DNA from: Actinomycetes bacterium
GTDB lineage: Bacteria > Actinomycetota > Actinomycetes > Mycobacteriales > Mycobacteriaceae
NCBI GenBank assembly: GCA_023418505.1
Contig: JAEZZR010000009.1
Span: forward strand, 1 to 53,355
Direction: 5' to 3'
DNA length: 53,355 bases
The translations under genes and the position numbers were made by a program. Under the pieces are notes generated by a model. The model made no database searches. It was not told the origin of the DNA and saw nothing but the letters and a program-made list of their open reading frames with translations. Shown one piece after another: positions 8,202 to 15,720 of this stretch (positions are counted from its first letter, which is position 1; each line of letters opens with the position of its first letter).

Positions 8202-9632
8202 ATGAGTGACAAGGTGCAGATTTCCAACGTACTGGCATCGCGGTATGCCTCGGCAGAACTCGCAAAACTGTGGAGCCCAGAACACAAAATCGTCTTAGAA
8301 CGTCAGCTCTGGGTGGCGGTGCTCAAAGCACAGGCAGCTCGTGGCATCGAGGTTCCCGAAGGCACCATTGAGGCCTATGAAAAGGTCATCGACCAGGTCG
8401 ATCTGGCATCGATTGCTCAGCGTGAGCGCATCACTCGCCATGATGTGAAGGCACGTATCGAAGAATTCTGTGCGCTCGCCGGCACCGAGCACATCCACAA
8501 GGGCATGACCTCCCGGGATCTCACTGAAAACGTCGAACAGCTCCAGGTGCTCCAATCGCTGCAGCTGATCCGCAACAAGGCGATTGCAGTGGTGGCGCGT
8601 ACCGCGGAAAAGGCAGCACAGTACCAGAGCCTGGTGATGGCCGGCCGTTCGCACAATGTTGCTGCTCAGGCCACTACTTTAGGCAAGCGCTTCGCGTCCG
8701 CTGCCGACGAAATGCTCCTAGCTATTCAACGCACCTCTGAACTCATTGATCGCTATCCACTGCGCGGCATTAAAGGCCCGATGGGCACCGCTCAAGACAT
8801 GCTCGATTTGTTGGATGGCTCCCAGGATCAGCTGCAGTCGCTGGAGTCCGAAATTGCGGCCGGCCTTGGTTTCGATCGGGTGTTCGATTCGGTCGGCCAG
8901 GTTTACCCACGGACACTCGATTTCGATGCCATCAGTGCGCTGGTCGAACTTGGTGCTGGACCGTCGTCGTTAGCTACTACCATCCGCCTGATGGCCGGCA
9001 ACGAAACCGTCACGGAAGGTTTCAAGGAAGGCCAGGTTGGTTCTTCGGCGATGCCACACAAGATGAACGCGCGTTCTTGCGAGCGCGTCAATGGGTTCCA
9101 GGTGATTTTGCGCGGATACCTCACCATGACCGCCGATCTTGCCGGCAACCAGTGGAACGAAGGAGACGTGTCGTGCTCCGTGGTGCGCCGCGTGGCACTG
9201 CCGGATGCGTTCTTCGCCATCGACGGTATGTTCGAAACTTTCCTCACTGTGCTCGCCGAGTTCGGCGCCTTCCCAGCGATGATCGAACGCGAGCTGGAAC
9301 GCTACCTGCCATTCTTGGCTTCTACCAAGGTGTTGATGGCATGCGTGCGGGCAGGTGTGGGCCGTGAGGTCGCCCACGAGGTCATTAAGGAACACGCTGT
9401 TGCCACCGCCCTGGATATGCGCGAAAAGGGCGCGGAGCAGAATTTGGTACAGCGCTTAGCTGGCGACGATCGTATCCCGCTTTCCGAAGAGCAGCTGGCG
9501 GCCGCGCTGCAGGATCGACACGCTTTCATTGGCGCTGCCGAATCCCAGGTGGATGCGGTGGTTGCCCGCGTGAACCAGTGGGTAGAAAAATACCCGGAGG
9601 CAGCGAACTACCAACCGGGTGACATTCTGTAG
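8202..9632 (+). CDS. purB: Adenylosuccinate lyase
   Basis: A 476-residue homotetrameric fumarase-superfamily lyase. It acts twice in purine synthesis: SAICAR to AICAR plus fumarate, and adenylosuccinate to AMP plus fumarate. Seen: HKGMTSRDLTENVEQLQ, the substrate-binding TSRD loop; AGRSHNVAAQATTLGKRFA, where the His is the general acid region; and the superfamily signature GSSAMPHKMNARSCERV carrying the catalytic Ser. Length is normal. Start chosen at ATG 8202, where family similarity begins (SNVLASRYAS); the in-frame upstream extension lies in the divergent promoter. It stands apart from the main pur cluster at 17270-28224 and is convergent with sodC, with only 3 bases between stops. Confidence 0.96.
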   Translation: MSDKVQISNVLASRYASAELAKLWSPEHKIVLERQLWVAVLKAQAARGIEVPEGTIEAYEKVIDQVDLASIAQRERITRHDVKARIEEFCALAGTEHIHKGMTSRDLTENVEQLQVLQSLQLIRNKAIAVVARTAEKAAQYQSLVMAGRSHNVAAQATTLGKRFASAADEMLLAIQRTSELIDRYPLRGIKGPMGTAQDMLDLLDGSQDQLQSLESEIAAGLGFDRVFDSVGQVYPRTLDFDAISALVELGAGPSSLATTIRLMAGNETVTEGFKEGQVGSSAMPHKMNARSCERVNGFQVILRGYLTMTADLAGNQWNEGDVSCSVVRRVALPDAFFAIDGMFETFLTVLAEFGAFPAMIERELERYLPFLASTKVLMACVRAGVGREVAHEVIKEHAVATALDMREKGAEQNLVQRLAGDDRIPLSEEQLAAALQDRHAFIGAAESQVDAVVARVNQWVEKYPEAANYQPGDIL

Positions 9633-9635
9633 CAG

Positions 9636-10343
9636 TTAGTTGCTTACGACGCCGCACTGCACACGGCTGCCGCCATCGCCTGCGGAAAGAGTGTCCTCGT
9701 CGGCTCCGTCGGCAGCGTAACGCTCTGGGATATGCGCGAAGTTATCCGCTTGTTCGTGGACAACCACAGCGGAGCCATCTTCATCCAGCAGCATGTCCGG
9801 CGAGAGCCGATCGGTAACGAAGGTCATCTCGGCGGTGCCATCTTCATTGACCAGCAGTGACGGTAGATCGCCAGCGTGATGAGGGTGAACCGAATCTTCC
9901 TCTGGTCCTAGGTGTCCGCCGGAAGCGGTGAAGTCGCCGGCGTCGTCCGCTTCCTTTTCACACGAGCCAATCTCGTGGATGTGGAAGCCATGGAAACCTG
10001 GCGCGAGGCCTTCGGTAGTAACCGCAACCAGGGTGCGACCGCCGGAGGCGTCGGTGAAGGTCACGGTGCCAACCTCTGCACCGGAAGGATCCTGCAGCTT
10101 AGCTTCAGCGTACGGAGCCTTTTCCAACATGTGATTGCCCAGCGTGCCTTGCGCGGCTTCATTAACAGCAGAAGCGCCGGCAGCTGGGGTATCGGTGATG
10201 TCAGCGTTGGCCGATGGATCATCATTATCGCCATTGCCACAGGCGGTTAATGTTAGGGCTGCGGTGCCCAGGGCAGCGACCGTCGCCAAGCGAGTACGAC
10301 TGCGAGTAGAAGTGGAAAGGGACTTGCTAATTCGTGCGTTCAT
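9636..10343 (-). CDS. sodC: Cu/Zn superoxide dismutase, lipoprotein
   Basis: A 235-residue exported superoxide dismutase converting superoxide to H2O2 and O2 outside the cell membrane. The N-terminus has a basic stretch, a hydrophobic core and the lipobox LTAC with Cys35, so lipid anchoring is expected. Metal-site motifs are present: GFHGFHIHEIGSCE (copper His pair and disulfide Cys), ASGGHLGP, HPHHAGDLP (bridging and zinc His) and the zinc Asp region, then SAVVVHEQADNF (copper His). The closing Cys is in RVQCGVV near the end. Between lipobox and domain lies an Asp/Asn/Ala-rich linker. A secreted SodC protects against host or environmental oxidative burst. Upstream is the metE end, about 97 bases away. 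Confidence 0.94.
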   Translation of the reverse strand: MNARISKSLSTSTRSRTRLATVAALGTAALTLTACGNGDNDDPSANADITDTPAAGASAVNEAAQGTLGNHMLEKAPYAEAKLQDPSGAEVGTVTFTDASGGRTLVAVTTEGLAPGFHGFHIHEIGSCEKEADDAGDFTASGGHLGPEEDSVHPHHAGDLPSLLVNEDGTAEMTFVTDRLSPDMLLDEDGSAVVVHEQADNFAHIPERYAADGADEDTLSAGDGGSRVQCGVVSN

Positions 10344-10401
10344 ACTCGCCCAGGATAATCAACTGCGAAAATTTTCTCAGTGAAATGGTGAGATTAGCTG
10401 T

Positions 10402-10430
10402 GGATCCCAGCGGGAACCTGGCAGGGATCC
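10402..10430 (-). terminator. Hairpin downstream of metE
   Basis: GGATCCC (10402-10408) and GGGATCC (10424-10430) form a seven-pair stem around a 15-base loop, 11 bases after the metE stop codon in the leftward direction. No T-run follows, so it may be a weak terminator or RNA 3'-end stabiliser. Confidence 0.35.
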
Positions 10431-10440
10431 TGCTGCGCCC

Positions 10441-12849
10441 TTACTGCGTCGCCAACTCGCGAGCCTTCCGAGCAGCTTCTACCAATACCTGCAGCGAGGC
10501 GGTAGTTTCTGGCCAGGCGCGGGTCTTCAAACCACAGTCCGGATTCACCCAGAGTAGCTGCGGATCGACGCTCTGTAATGCGTCGGCAAGCAACTGATCT
10601 ACCTCTTCCTGCTTTGGTACGCGAGGGGAGTGGATGTCCCACACGCCAGGGCCAACGCCCAGCTCGTAGCCGTGCTCATTTAGCGCGCTGAGCACCTGCA
10701 TGCCGTTGCGGGCAGCTTCGATGGAGGTGACATCGGCGTCCAAATCGCCGATCGTGGCGATCAGCTCGTTGAACTCGGAGTAGCACATGTGGGTGTGGAT
10801 CTGAACCTCGCTCGGAGCACCAGAGGTAGCCAGACGGAACGCGCCGACCGCCCACTTGATGTACGCCGGTTGATCCGCGCTGCGCAGAGGTAGCAGCTCG
10901 CGAATGGCAGGTTCGTCGACCTGAACCACGCGGGCACCAGCATCGATCAGATCCGCAATTTCATCGCGCAATGCTAGTGCGACCTGATCGGCGGTCTCAC
11001 CCAGAGGCTGATCATCGCGGACAAACGACCACGCCAGCATCGTTACCGGACCGGTGAGCATGCCCTTGACCGGCTTATCGGTAAAGCCAGCTGCCACCTG
11101 GTACCACTGCACCGTCATAGGCTGCGGACGTGACACATCACCGTAAATCACCGGCGGGCGCACGCATCGCGAACCGTAGCTTTGCACCCAACCGTTCTTG
11201 GTGGCCAGGTAGCCGTCGAGCTGCTCGGAGAAGTACTGCACCATGTCATTGCGCTCTGGCTCGCCGTGGACCAGCACATCCAAGCCCAACGCTTCCTGAC
11301 GCGCAATCACGTCCTCGATCTCATCGACCATCGCCTGGCGGTATTCCTCCGCGGAAAGCTCGCCGCGGTTCAAGCGCGCACGCGCCGAACGAATTTCTGC
11401 AGTCTGCGGGAACGAACCAATCGTTGTGGTAGGCAGAGGCGGCAGATGCAGGCTTTCGCGCTGTGCTTCACGACGGGTAGCAATCGGCTCGCGACGACGA
11501 TCGCCCTCCGAAACAGCAGCAATCCGCTCGCGCACGGCTGCGTTGTGGGTCAGAGTAGAAGACTCGCGATCGGCCAGCGCTTGGCGGGAGGTGGCGAGCG
11601 CTTGTTCGTCGTCGGCAGCTAATTCACCATCATCCAATGCCACGCGGGACAGCAGTGCTACCTCGGCGAGTTTTTCGGCGCCGAAAGCCAGCCAAGCGCG
11701 GACGGCCTCGTGATCGCCCAGATCGGGCTCGGCGGACAGCGCGTAAGGCACGTGCAGCAGCGAACAGCTCGTGGAAACGGCGACCGGACCGCGCTGTGCG
11801 AGGCTCTTGAGGGTAGCCGTGGCGTAATCGAGATCAGTGCGCCAGATATTGCGACCGTCAACCACGCCGGCAAGCAGTAGCTCTTCGCCAGTCCAAGACG
11901 GCAGATCAGCGTTGCCGTAGACCAGATCCACACCAAAGGCGGCGATGCCCAGGCCGGAGAGAGTCTGAATCGCCTGATCGCCCTCGCCGAAGTAAGTCTG
12001 AACGACGACGTTGAGTGGGGTGGTGGTCGTGGCGTCGTTGGTGGAGAGCGCGGCGAGGAGCTGCTGGTATCCGGCACGTACGCGATCCAGGGTGACGGTA
12101 TCGACGTCGGTAACCAGACTTGGTTCGTCGAGCTGCACCCAACGCACACCAGCTGTATGGAGCTGCGTGAGCAGTGCAGTGTAGACGTCGATCAGGGTTT
12201 CGAAGTGATCGAGAGGATCAGAGCCGTCGGTAGTGCGGGACAGCTTCAGGTAAGTAAACGGACCGACCAGGGTGGGGCGGGTAAGCTCGCCGAACTGCTC
12301 TACCTGTGCTTTGGCATCGGCGACGAAGGACTCTGCCTGGAGGTGGAAGGTCGTCTGCGCGGAAAGTTCCGGGACGATGTAGTGGTAGTTGGTGTCGAAC
12401 CACTTGGTCATGGCCGAAGCTGGCAGCTCGGCGGTGCCGCGGGCTGCTGCGAAGTAGCGGTCGATCCAGGCGGGGAGGGCGGTGGAGGCGGTGTTGGCGC
12501 TGGTTGTGTCGGTGTTGGTGGAGCTACCGTGATCCGGGATATCCGCTACACGCTCTGGCAACACACCGAGCAACGCCGAGGCATCAAGCACGGAATCGTA
12601 GAACGAGCGACCCAGCGTCGGCACAGCTGCCACGCCAGCCTCTTGTGCCTGCTTGGTGTAATCCGCGGTGAGCTGCAGGGCAGTGTCGTTTAATGCGGTG
12701 GCGGCGTCTGCGCGATCGCTGTTGGTGCCGTCGTTAGCGGAATTGGCATTGCTTTCGGTGCGCCAGTACGCCTCGAGGGCTTTTTTGAGCTCGCGGTCAG
12801 GCCCGATGCGAGGGACGCCGGCGGTGGTAGAGAGAAATGGTGCCGTCAT
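10441..12849 (-). CDS. metE: Cobalamin-independent methionine synthase
   Basis: An 802-residue enzyme transferring the methyl group of 5-methyltetrahydropteroyl-triglutamate to homocysteine. It has two barrels: the N-terminal MetE domain to about residue 400 and the C-terminal catalytic barrel from about 450, which begins LPPLPTTTIGSFPQT. The zinc ligands are visible: His and Cys in QIHTHMCYSEF, Glu in SIEAARNGM, and Cys in VNPDCGLKTRAWPE. It is about 40-50 residues longer than usual. The excess lies in two Asn/Thr/Ser/Ala-rich low-complexity stretches, at about residues 33-53 and 106-124, probably surface loops. Transcription is likely controlled by an McbR-type site in the promoter (13101-13116), with a leader of about 240 bases between promoter and start. 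Confidence 0.96.
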   Translation of the reverse strand: MTAPFLSTTAGVPRIGPDRELKKALEAYWRTESNANSANDGTNSDRADAATALNDTALQLTADYTKQAQEAGVAAVPTLGRSFYDSVLDASALLGVLPERVADIPDHGSSTNTDTTSANTASTALPAWIDRYFAAARGTAELPASAMTKWFDTNYHYIVPELSAQTTFHLQAESFVADAKAQVEQFGELTRPTLVGPFTYLKLSRTTDGSDPLDHFETLIDVYTALLTQLHTAGVRWVQLDEPSLVTDVDTVTLDRVRAGYQQLLAALSTNDATTTTPLNVVVQTYFGEGDQAIQTLSGLGIAAFGVDLVYGNADLPSWTGEELLLAGVVDGRNIWRTDLDYATATLKSLAQRGPVAVSTSCSLLHVPYALSAEPDLGDHEAVRAWLAFGAEKLAEVALLSRVALDDGELAADDEQALATSRQALADRESSTLTHNAAVRERIAAVSEGDRRREPIATRREAQRESLHLPPLPTTTIGSFPQTAEIRSARARLNRGELSAEEYRQAMVDEIEDVIARQEALGLDVLVHGEPERNDMVQYFSEQLDGYLATKNGWVQSYGSRCVRPPVIYGDVSRPQPMTVQWYQVAAGFTDKPVKGMLTGPVTMLAWSFVRDDQPLGETADQVALALRDEIADLIDAGARVVQVDEPAIRELLPLRSADQPAYIKWAVGAFRLATSGAPSEVQIHTHMCYSEFNELIATIGDLDADVTSIEAARNGMQVLSALNEHGYELGVGPGVWDIHSPRVPKQEEVDQLLADALQSVDPQLLWVNPDCGLKTRAWPETTASLQVLVEAARKARELATQ

Positions 12850-13085
12850 GGTTGCTATGGACTTCCTTTTATTTGTGTCTTATTCGGATGTGGCAGGAAA
12901 AGCTGCGGGAGGCAGCAGACATGCCAACGATTCGCCTTTAGACACCTGTACCGGGGCTCCAGCAGGTGGGCGGCACTACTGCGGAAGGTGTCGATCAGGT
13001 ACCGGCGAGGTGGCTGCTGGGTTGGAGCCATCGCCTGCCTAAGCGGTTCGGTTGCCTGATTGAGTTTTTCCGCGTGTAACGCTTG
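12850..13085 (-). other. Long 5' leader of metE, no recognised riboswitch
   Basis: About 240 bases lie between the probable metE promoter and its ATG. Complementary segments can be seen: plus-strand GACACCT (12941-12947) with AGGTGTC (12986-12992), and GGCTCCAGCAG (12955-12965) with CTGCTGG...AGCC (13014-13029). The two pairings interleave, so they would form either alternative structures or a pseudoknot. I compared it with SAM-I, SAM-IV and cobalamin riboswitch cores and found only an isolated GGCAACC, so no class is assigned. An open frame of 58 codons (12855-13031) runs through it. Confidence 0.4.
12855..13031 (-). CDS. Possible upstream open frame (58 aa) in the metE leader
   Basis: An ATG at 13029-13031 opens a frame that ends with TAG at 12855-12857, five bases before the metE ATG. 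The product begins MAPTQQPPRRYLIDTF, is basic, and its second half has three cysteines (YRCL and HVCCL). The ribosome site is weak (AGG at a normal distance). The stop lies so close to metE that translational coupling or leader-peptide control by cysteine or methionine supply is conceivable. A chance open frame of this length is quite possible, and no homologue is recognised. Confidence 0.22.
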   Translation of the reverse strand: MAPTQQPPRRYLIDTFRSSAAHLLEPRYRCLKANRWHVCCLPQLFLPHPNKTQIKGSP

Positions 13086-13088
13086 GCA

Positions 13089-13120
13089 GTATCAAACCAA
13101 TAGACAGCTTGGTCTGTCAA
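13089..13120 (-). promoter_or_regulatory. Probable metE promoter
   Basis: On the minus strand a perfect -35 TTGACA (plus 13115-13120) is followed after 18 bases by TTTGAT (plus 13091-13096), or after 20-21 bases by GATACT. This is the only good -35 between metE and the next gene. The McbR-like palindrome sits exactly in the spacer, which fits repression by occlusion. Confidence 0.55.
13101..13116. promoter_or_regulatory. McbR-like operator of metE (TAGAC-N6-GTCTA)
   Basis: TAGAC-AGCTTG-GTCTG matches the Corynebacterium glutamicum McbR consensus TAGAC-N6-GTCTA at nine of ten defined bases. McbR is a TetR-type repressor of methionine and cysteine genes, relieved or engaged via S-adenosylhomocysteine. 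The site overlaps the -35/-10 spacer of the metE promoter. The same motif with the same kind of single mismatch lies before cysK at 49578-49593. Confidence 0.7.
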
Positions 13121-13226
13121 GTTTTGGGTGATTTGGCTGTGCAAGCTGCACCCTGATGGTGCGGAACCGTCCAGACCGACGGCTACCCCAGCACCCACAC
13201 CGATCTGCACCCGAAAAAGAAAACGC

Positions 13227-13252
13227 CCGGCAGGGATGAAAATCCCTGCCGG
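13227..13252 (-). terminator. Intrinsic terminator of the fadA2-fabG4-htdX transcript
   Basis: CCGGCAGGGAT-GAAA-ATCCCTGCCGG is a perfect 11-pair stem with a four-base loop. In the leftward direction it is followed by GCGTTTTCTTTTTCG, a T-rich tail. It lies 53 bases after the htdX stop and insulates metE control from this operon. Confidence 0.88.
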
Positions 13253-13304
13253 ACTAAAACCCTCTTTAAGAAGGTTGGCAGCAAAGCTAGTTCAGCCGTC
13301 TGCC

Positions 13305-14279
13305 TTAGAGCTCACGTACGGTACCCGTGAAGTGTGGGCGACGCTTCTTGCGGTTCCACGCCACGATGTCCATGCCTGGGCTTGCCGGGCTCTTGGAACT
13401 GGTGTCAGGGCCGGTAGCGCGGGTGATAGCCACCATCACGCTAGCTGGCAATACCACTGGTGCACCGAACTCAATGTCGAATTCGAACGCCTGGTTTGGG
13501 GCAACGTCAGCTTCAGCCAGCGCCCGGGATGCGGTGTACATGCCATGAGCAATCGCACCTGGCATGCCCAGAATCTTTGCCGAAGCATTAGCGATGTGGA
13601 TTGGATTCCAGTCGCCACTAACCTTTGCCCACTTACGGCCAGTAGTAGCACCAAGACGCCACTGGGCAGTAGGAACCGGAACCTCAAACGCAGGACGTTT
13701 AGGAGCATCCGCACCATTCTTAATTGCCTGGCGCTGCTCTTCGACCTCCTCGTAGCCCTCGGCATCCTTCAGACGTACGCCCTTCGCCAGGTAGACAGAT
13801 TCCTCTTCTACCAGCGTGGCACCGGACTTGCTAGCCGTCACGGTGGCTGCCAAGACTACTTCGGTACCAGCGCGGTGAGCACGGAACTTCGCCACCGAGA
13901 CCTCGATATCCACTTCGCCATCAACAGCCACTGGCGATACCTGGCGGTAGGTATTTGCGGTATGCACCAGACCCATCATGGGCAGTGGGAAATCGTCGGC
14001 AGCCATCAATTCCATCTGCAATGGCATGATCAGCGAATGGATGTGGCCGAAGAAAGCCTCTTCGCGCTTGGAAGCGTTGACGAGCTCGCGGAACTCCTCA
14101 TCGCGGGCGCGACCAACCTTCACATTGTCCACGCGCAGCGCCGAAACCTTGATGTCCAGGGACTTTGGCTTCTTCTTCGCGCTGCCCGCCGCAGCTTTGG
14201 CATAAAGCGGCAACAGCTTTGGAATCTCGGGCAGTTGCTTGACCTTCTGCTTGCGCTTCGAAGCGTTATTGTCACTCAT
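13305..14279 (-). CDS. MaoC-like (R)-3-hydroxyacyl thioester dehydratase (HtdX-like)
   Basis: A 324-residue double-hotdog hydratase. The C-terminal half carries the MaoC hydratase motif GDWNPIHIANASAKILG followed by AIAHGM (catalytic Asp/His region), and the N-terminal half is a degenerate hotdog. The first about 40 residues are Lys-rich (SKRKQKVKQ, KKKPKS). It would hydrate or dehydrate 2-enoyl/3-hydroxyacyl thioesters. Gene order fadA2, fabG4, MaoC on one strand corresponds to the Rv0241c (htdX), Rv0242c (fabG4), Rv0243 (fadA2) locus of Mycobacterium tuberculosis, though there fadA2 is divergent. It starts 18 bases after the fabG4 stop with GAAGAA upstream, so it is part of the same transcript. 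A role in non-FAS-I fatty acyl elongation or turnover is inferred. Confidence 0.82.
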   Translation of the reverse strand: MSDNNASKRKQKVKQLPEIPKLLPLYAKAAAGSAKKKPKSLDIKVSALRVDNVKVGRARDEEFRELVNASKREEAFFGHIHSLIMPLQMELMAADDFPLPMMGLVHTANTYRQVSPVAVDGEVDIEVSVAKFRAHRAGTEVVLAATVTASKSGATLVEEESVYLAKGVRLKDAEGYEEVEEQRQAIKNGADAPKRPAFEVPVPTAQWRLGATTGRKWAKVSGDWNPIHIANASAKILGMPGAIAHGMYTASRALAEADVAPNQAFEFDIEFGAPVVLPASVMVAITRATGPDTSSKSPASPGMDIVAWNRKKRRPHFTGTVREL

Positions 14280-14297
14280 AATTCTTCACCAACCGTT

Positions 14298-15644
14298 TTA
14301 CGCACCTACGATGTTCTGGCCACAGACACGTAGTACGTGGCCATTAACACCCAACGCACGATCCGAAACCAAGAACGCAATCGCCTGTGCCACGTCGCCT
14401 GGCTGGCCACCCTGCTGCAGCGAGTTCACGCGGCGCGCCACCTGACGGTTCACAAACGGAATCGCAGCCGTCATATCGGTCTCAATGAAGCCAGGAGCCA
14501 CAGCATTGATGTTGCCGCCCTTAGCTGCGAATTCCTCAGCGGAAGCCTCAACCATGGCGATCACACCAGCCTTGGAAGTCGCGTAGTTGGTCTGGCCGCG
14601 GTTACCAGCAATGCCGGAAGTCGAAGCCATGGTCGCAATACGTGGCGAGTTCTGGAAAGCAGAGTGCTTGAGCAGCTGTTCGTTCATCTTCAGCTGCGAT
14701 TCAATATTCACAGCGATTACGGAACCCCAGCGGGCTTCATCCATGTTGGCCAGCATCTTGTCGCGGGTAATACCAGCGTTGTGCACCACAATATCCAGCT
14801 TGCCGTACCGCTTTTCGGCGGCATCGGCGATCTGCTTGCCGGCGTCGTCAGCCGTAATATCCAGCTGCAATGCCAGGCCGCCCAATTCGTTCGCAACCTT
14901 GGACAACGCCTCGCCGGCCTGTGGCACGTCAATGACGATCACGCTAGCGCCATCAGCCTTCAGCTGCTTCGCAATAGCCGCGCCAATGCCACGTGCCGAA
15001 CCGGTCACAGCAGCAACCTTGCCCTCTAGTGGCTTATCCCAATCAGCTGGGATCTCGCCGGCGTCAGAGGTCACGCGCAGGAACTGGCCATCGATAAACG
15101 CAGAACGGCCAGACAGGAAGAAGTGCAGCGAAGCCACCACAGATGGCGCAGTCACATCCACACCGTCGTGCACCAGGATGCCGTTGGCGGTCGAACCGCC
15201 GCGGACCTCGTGACCCATCGAACGCACCAGGCCTTCAACACCACCGCGCGCAGCGTTGGCAGCAATGTCCTTGTTGGCGTCGTCCTTCGCACGCGAAATC
15301 GTAATGAAGCGGCCACCCTTATCCAGCTTGCGCAGGTGCTTCGCCGCCGCCAGCACAGGCTTTTGCAGCTCAGCTGGGCGGGTTACCTCGGTAGCAACTA
15401 CTACGATTGCGCCCACCTTGTCGTCGGCAGCTTCGTTGCGACGTACCTGCAGGCCCCACTGTTCTAGTTGCTTTACGACGGAATCAGCGTCTTTGCCTTC
15501 GCCGGCAACCAGAACCTTATTGTTCTTCAGCAGTTCGGCGCCTGGCTTGTGGCGGCGTAGGAAAGGAGGCTGGGGCAGACCAGCTGCTTTAGCTAATCCA
15601 GTAAGTGGTCCGCCATTGACGAGTTCTTGGTACTTATCAGCCAT
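14298..15644 (-). CDS. fabG4: 3-oxoacyl-thioester reductase, long FabG4 type
   Basis: A 448-residue member of the high-molecular-weight FabG class with two Rossmann modules. The N-terminal flavodoxin-like half (residues 1-about 205) lacks catalytic residues. The C-terminal SDR half has the nucleotide loop TGSARGIGAAIA, the structural motif HNAGITRD, catalytic Ser in ASTSGIAG, and the YATSK box with Tyr and Lys. FabG4 of mycobacteria is an NADH-dependent 3-oxoacyl-CoA/ACP reductase. Start at ATG 15644 has AAGGAG upstream at a good distance. It lies between fadA2 (76 bases upstream) and the MaoC dehydratase (18 bases downstream). Thiolase, reductase and dehydratase together could run a short elongation or reverse beta-oxidation cycle; that is inference. 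Confidence 0.9.
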   Translation of the reverse strand: MADKYQELVNGGPLTGLAKAAGLPQPPFLRRHKPGAELLKNNKVLVAGEGKDADSVVKQLEQWGLQVRRNEAADDKVGAIVVVATEVTRPAELQKPVLAAAKHLRKLDKGGRFITISRAKDDANKDIAANAARGGVEGLVRSMGHEVRGGSTANGILVHDGVDVTAPSVVASLHFFLSGRSAFIDGQFLRVTSDAGEIPADWDKPLEGKVAAVTGSARGIGAAIAKQLKADGASVIVIDVPQAGEALSKVANELGGLALQLDITADDAGKQIADAAEKRYGKLDIVVHNAGITRDKMLANMDEARWGSVIAVNIESQLKMNEQLLKHSAFQNSPRIATMASTSGIAGNRGQTNYATSKAGVIAMVEASAEEFAAKGGNINAVAPGFIETDMTAAIPFVNRQVARRVNSLQQGGQPGDVAQAIAFLVSDRALGVNGHVLRVCGQNIVGA

Positions 15645-15720
15645 GGTGCTTCGATTCTCCTTGAATGAGGCTTTTAGTTTTTGCGAGTTCTATGCGAATT
15701 TTGTTTTCCGCGCTTGCCGG

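Noticed and set aside
12850..13085. SAM or cobalamin riboswitch in the metE leader
   Set aside because: Only an isolated GGCAACC fits SAM-type cores; the paired helices and the second conserved segment are not found, and no B12-box is present.
13128..14333. 401-codon open frame opposite the MaoC-type gene
   Set aside because: No family likeness; the minus-strand product has a textbook MaoC motif and a terminator in the right place.
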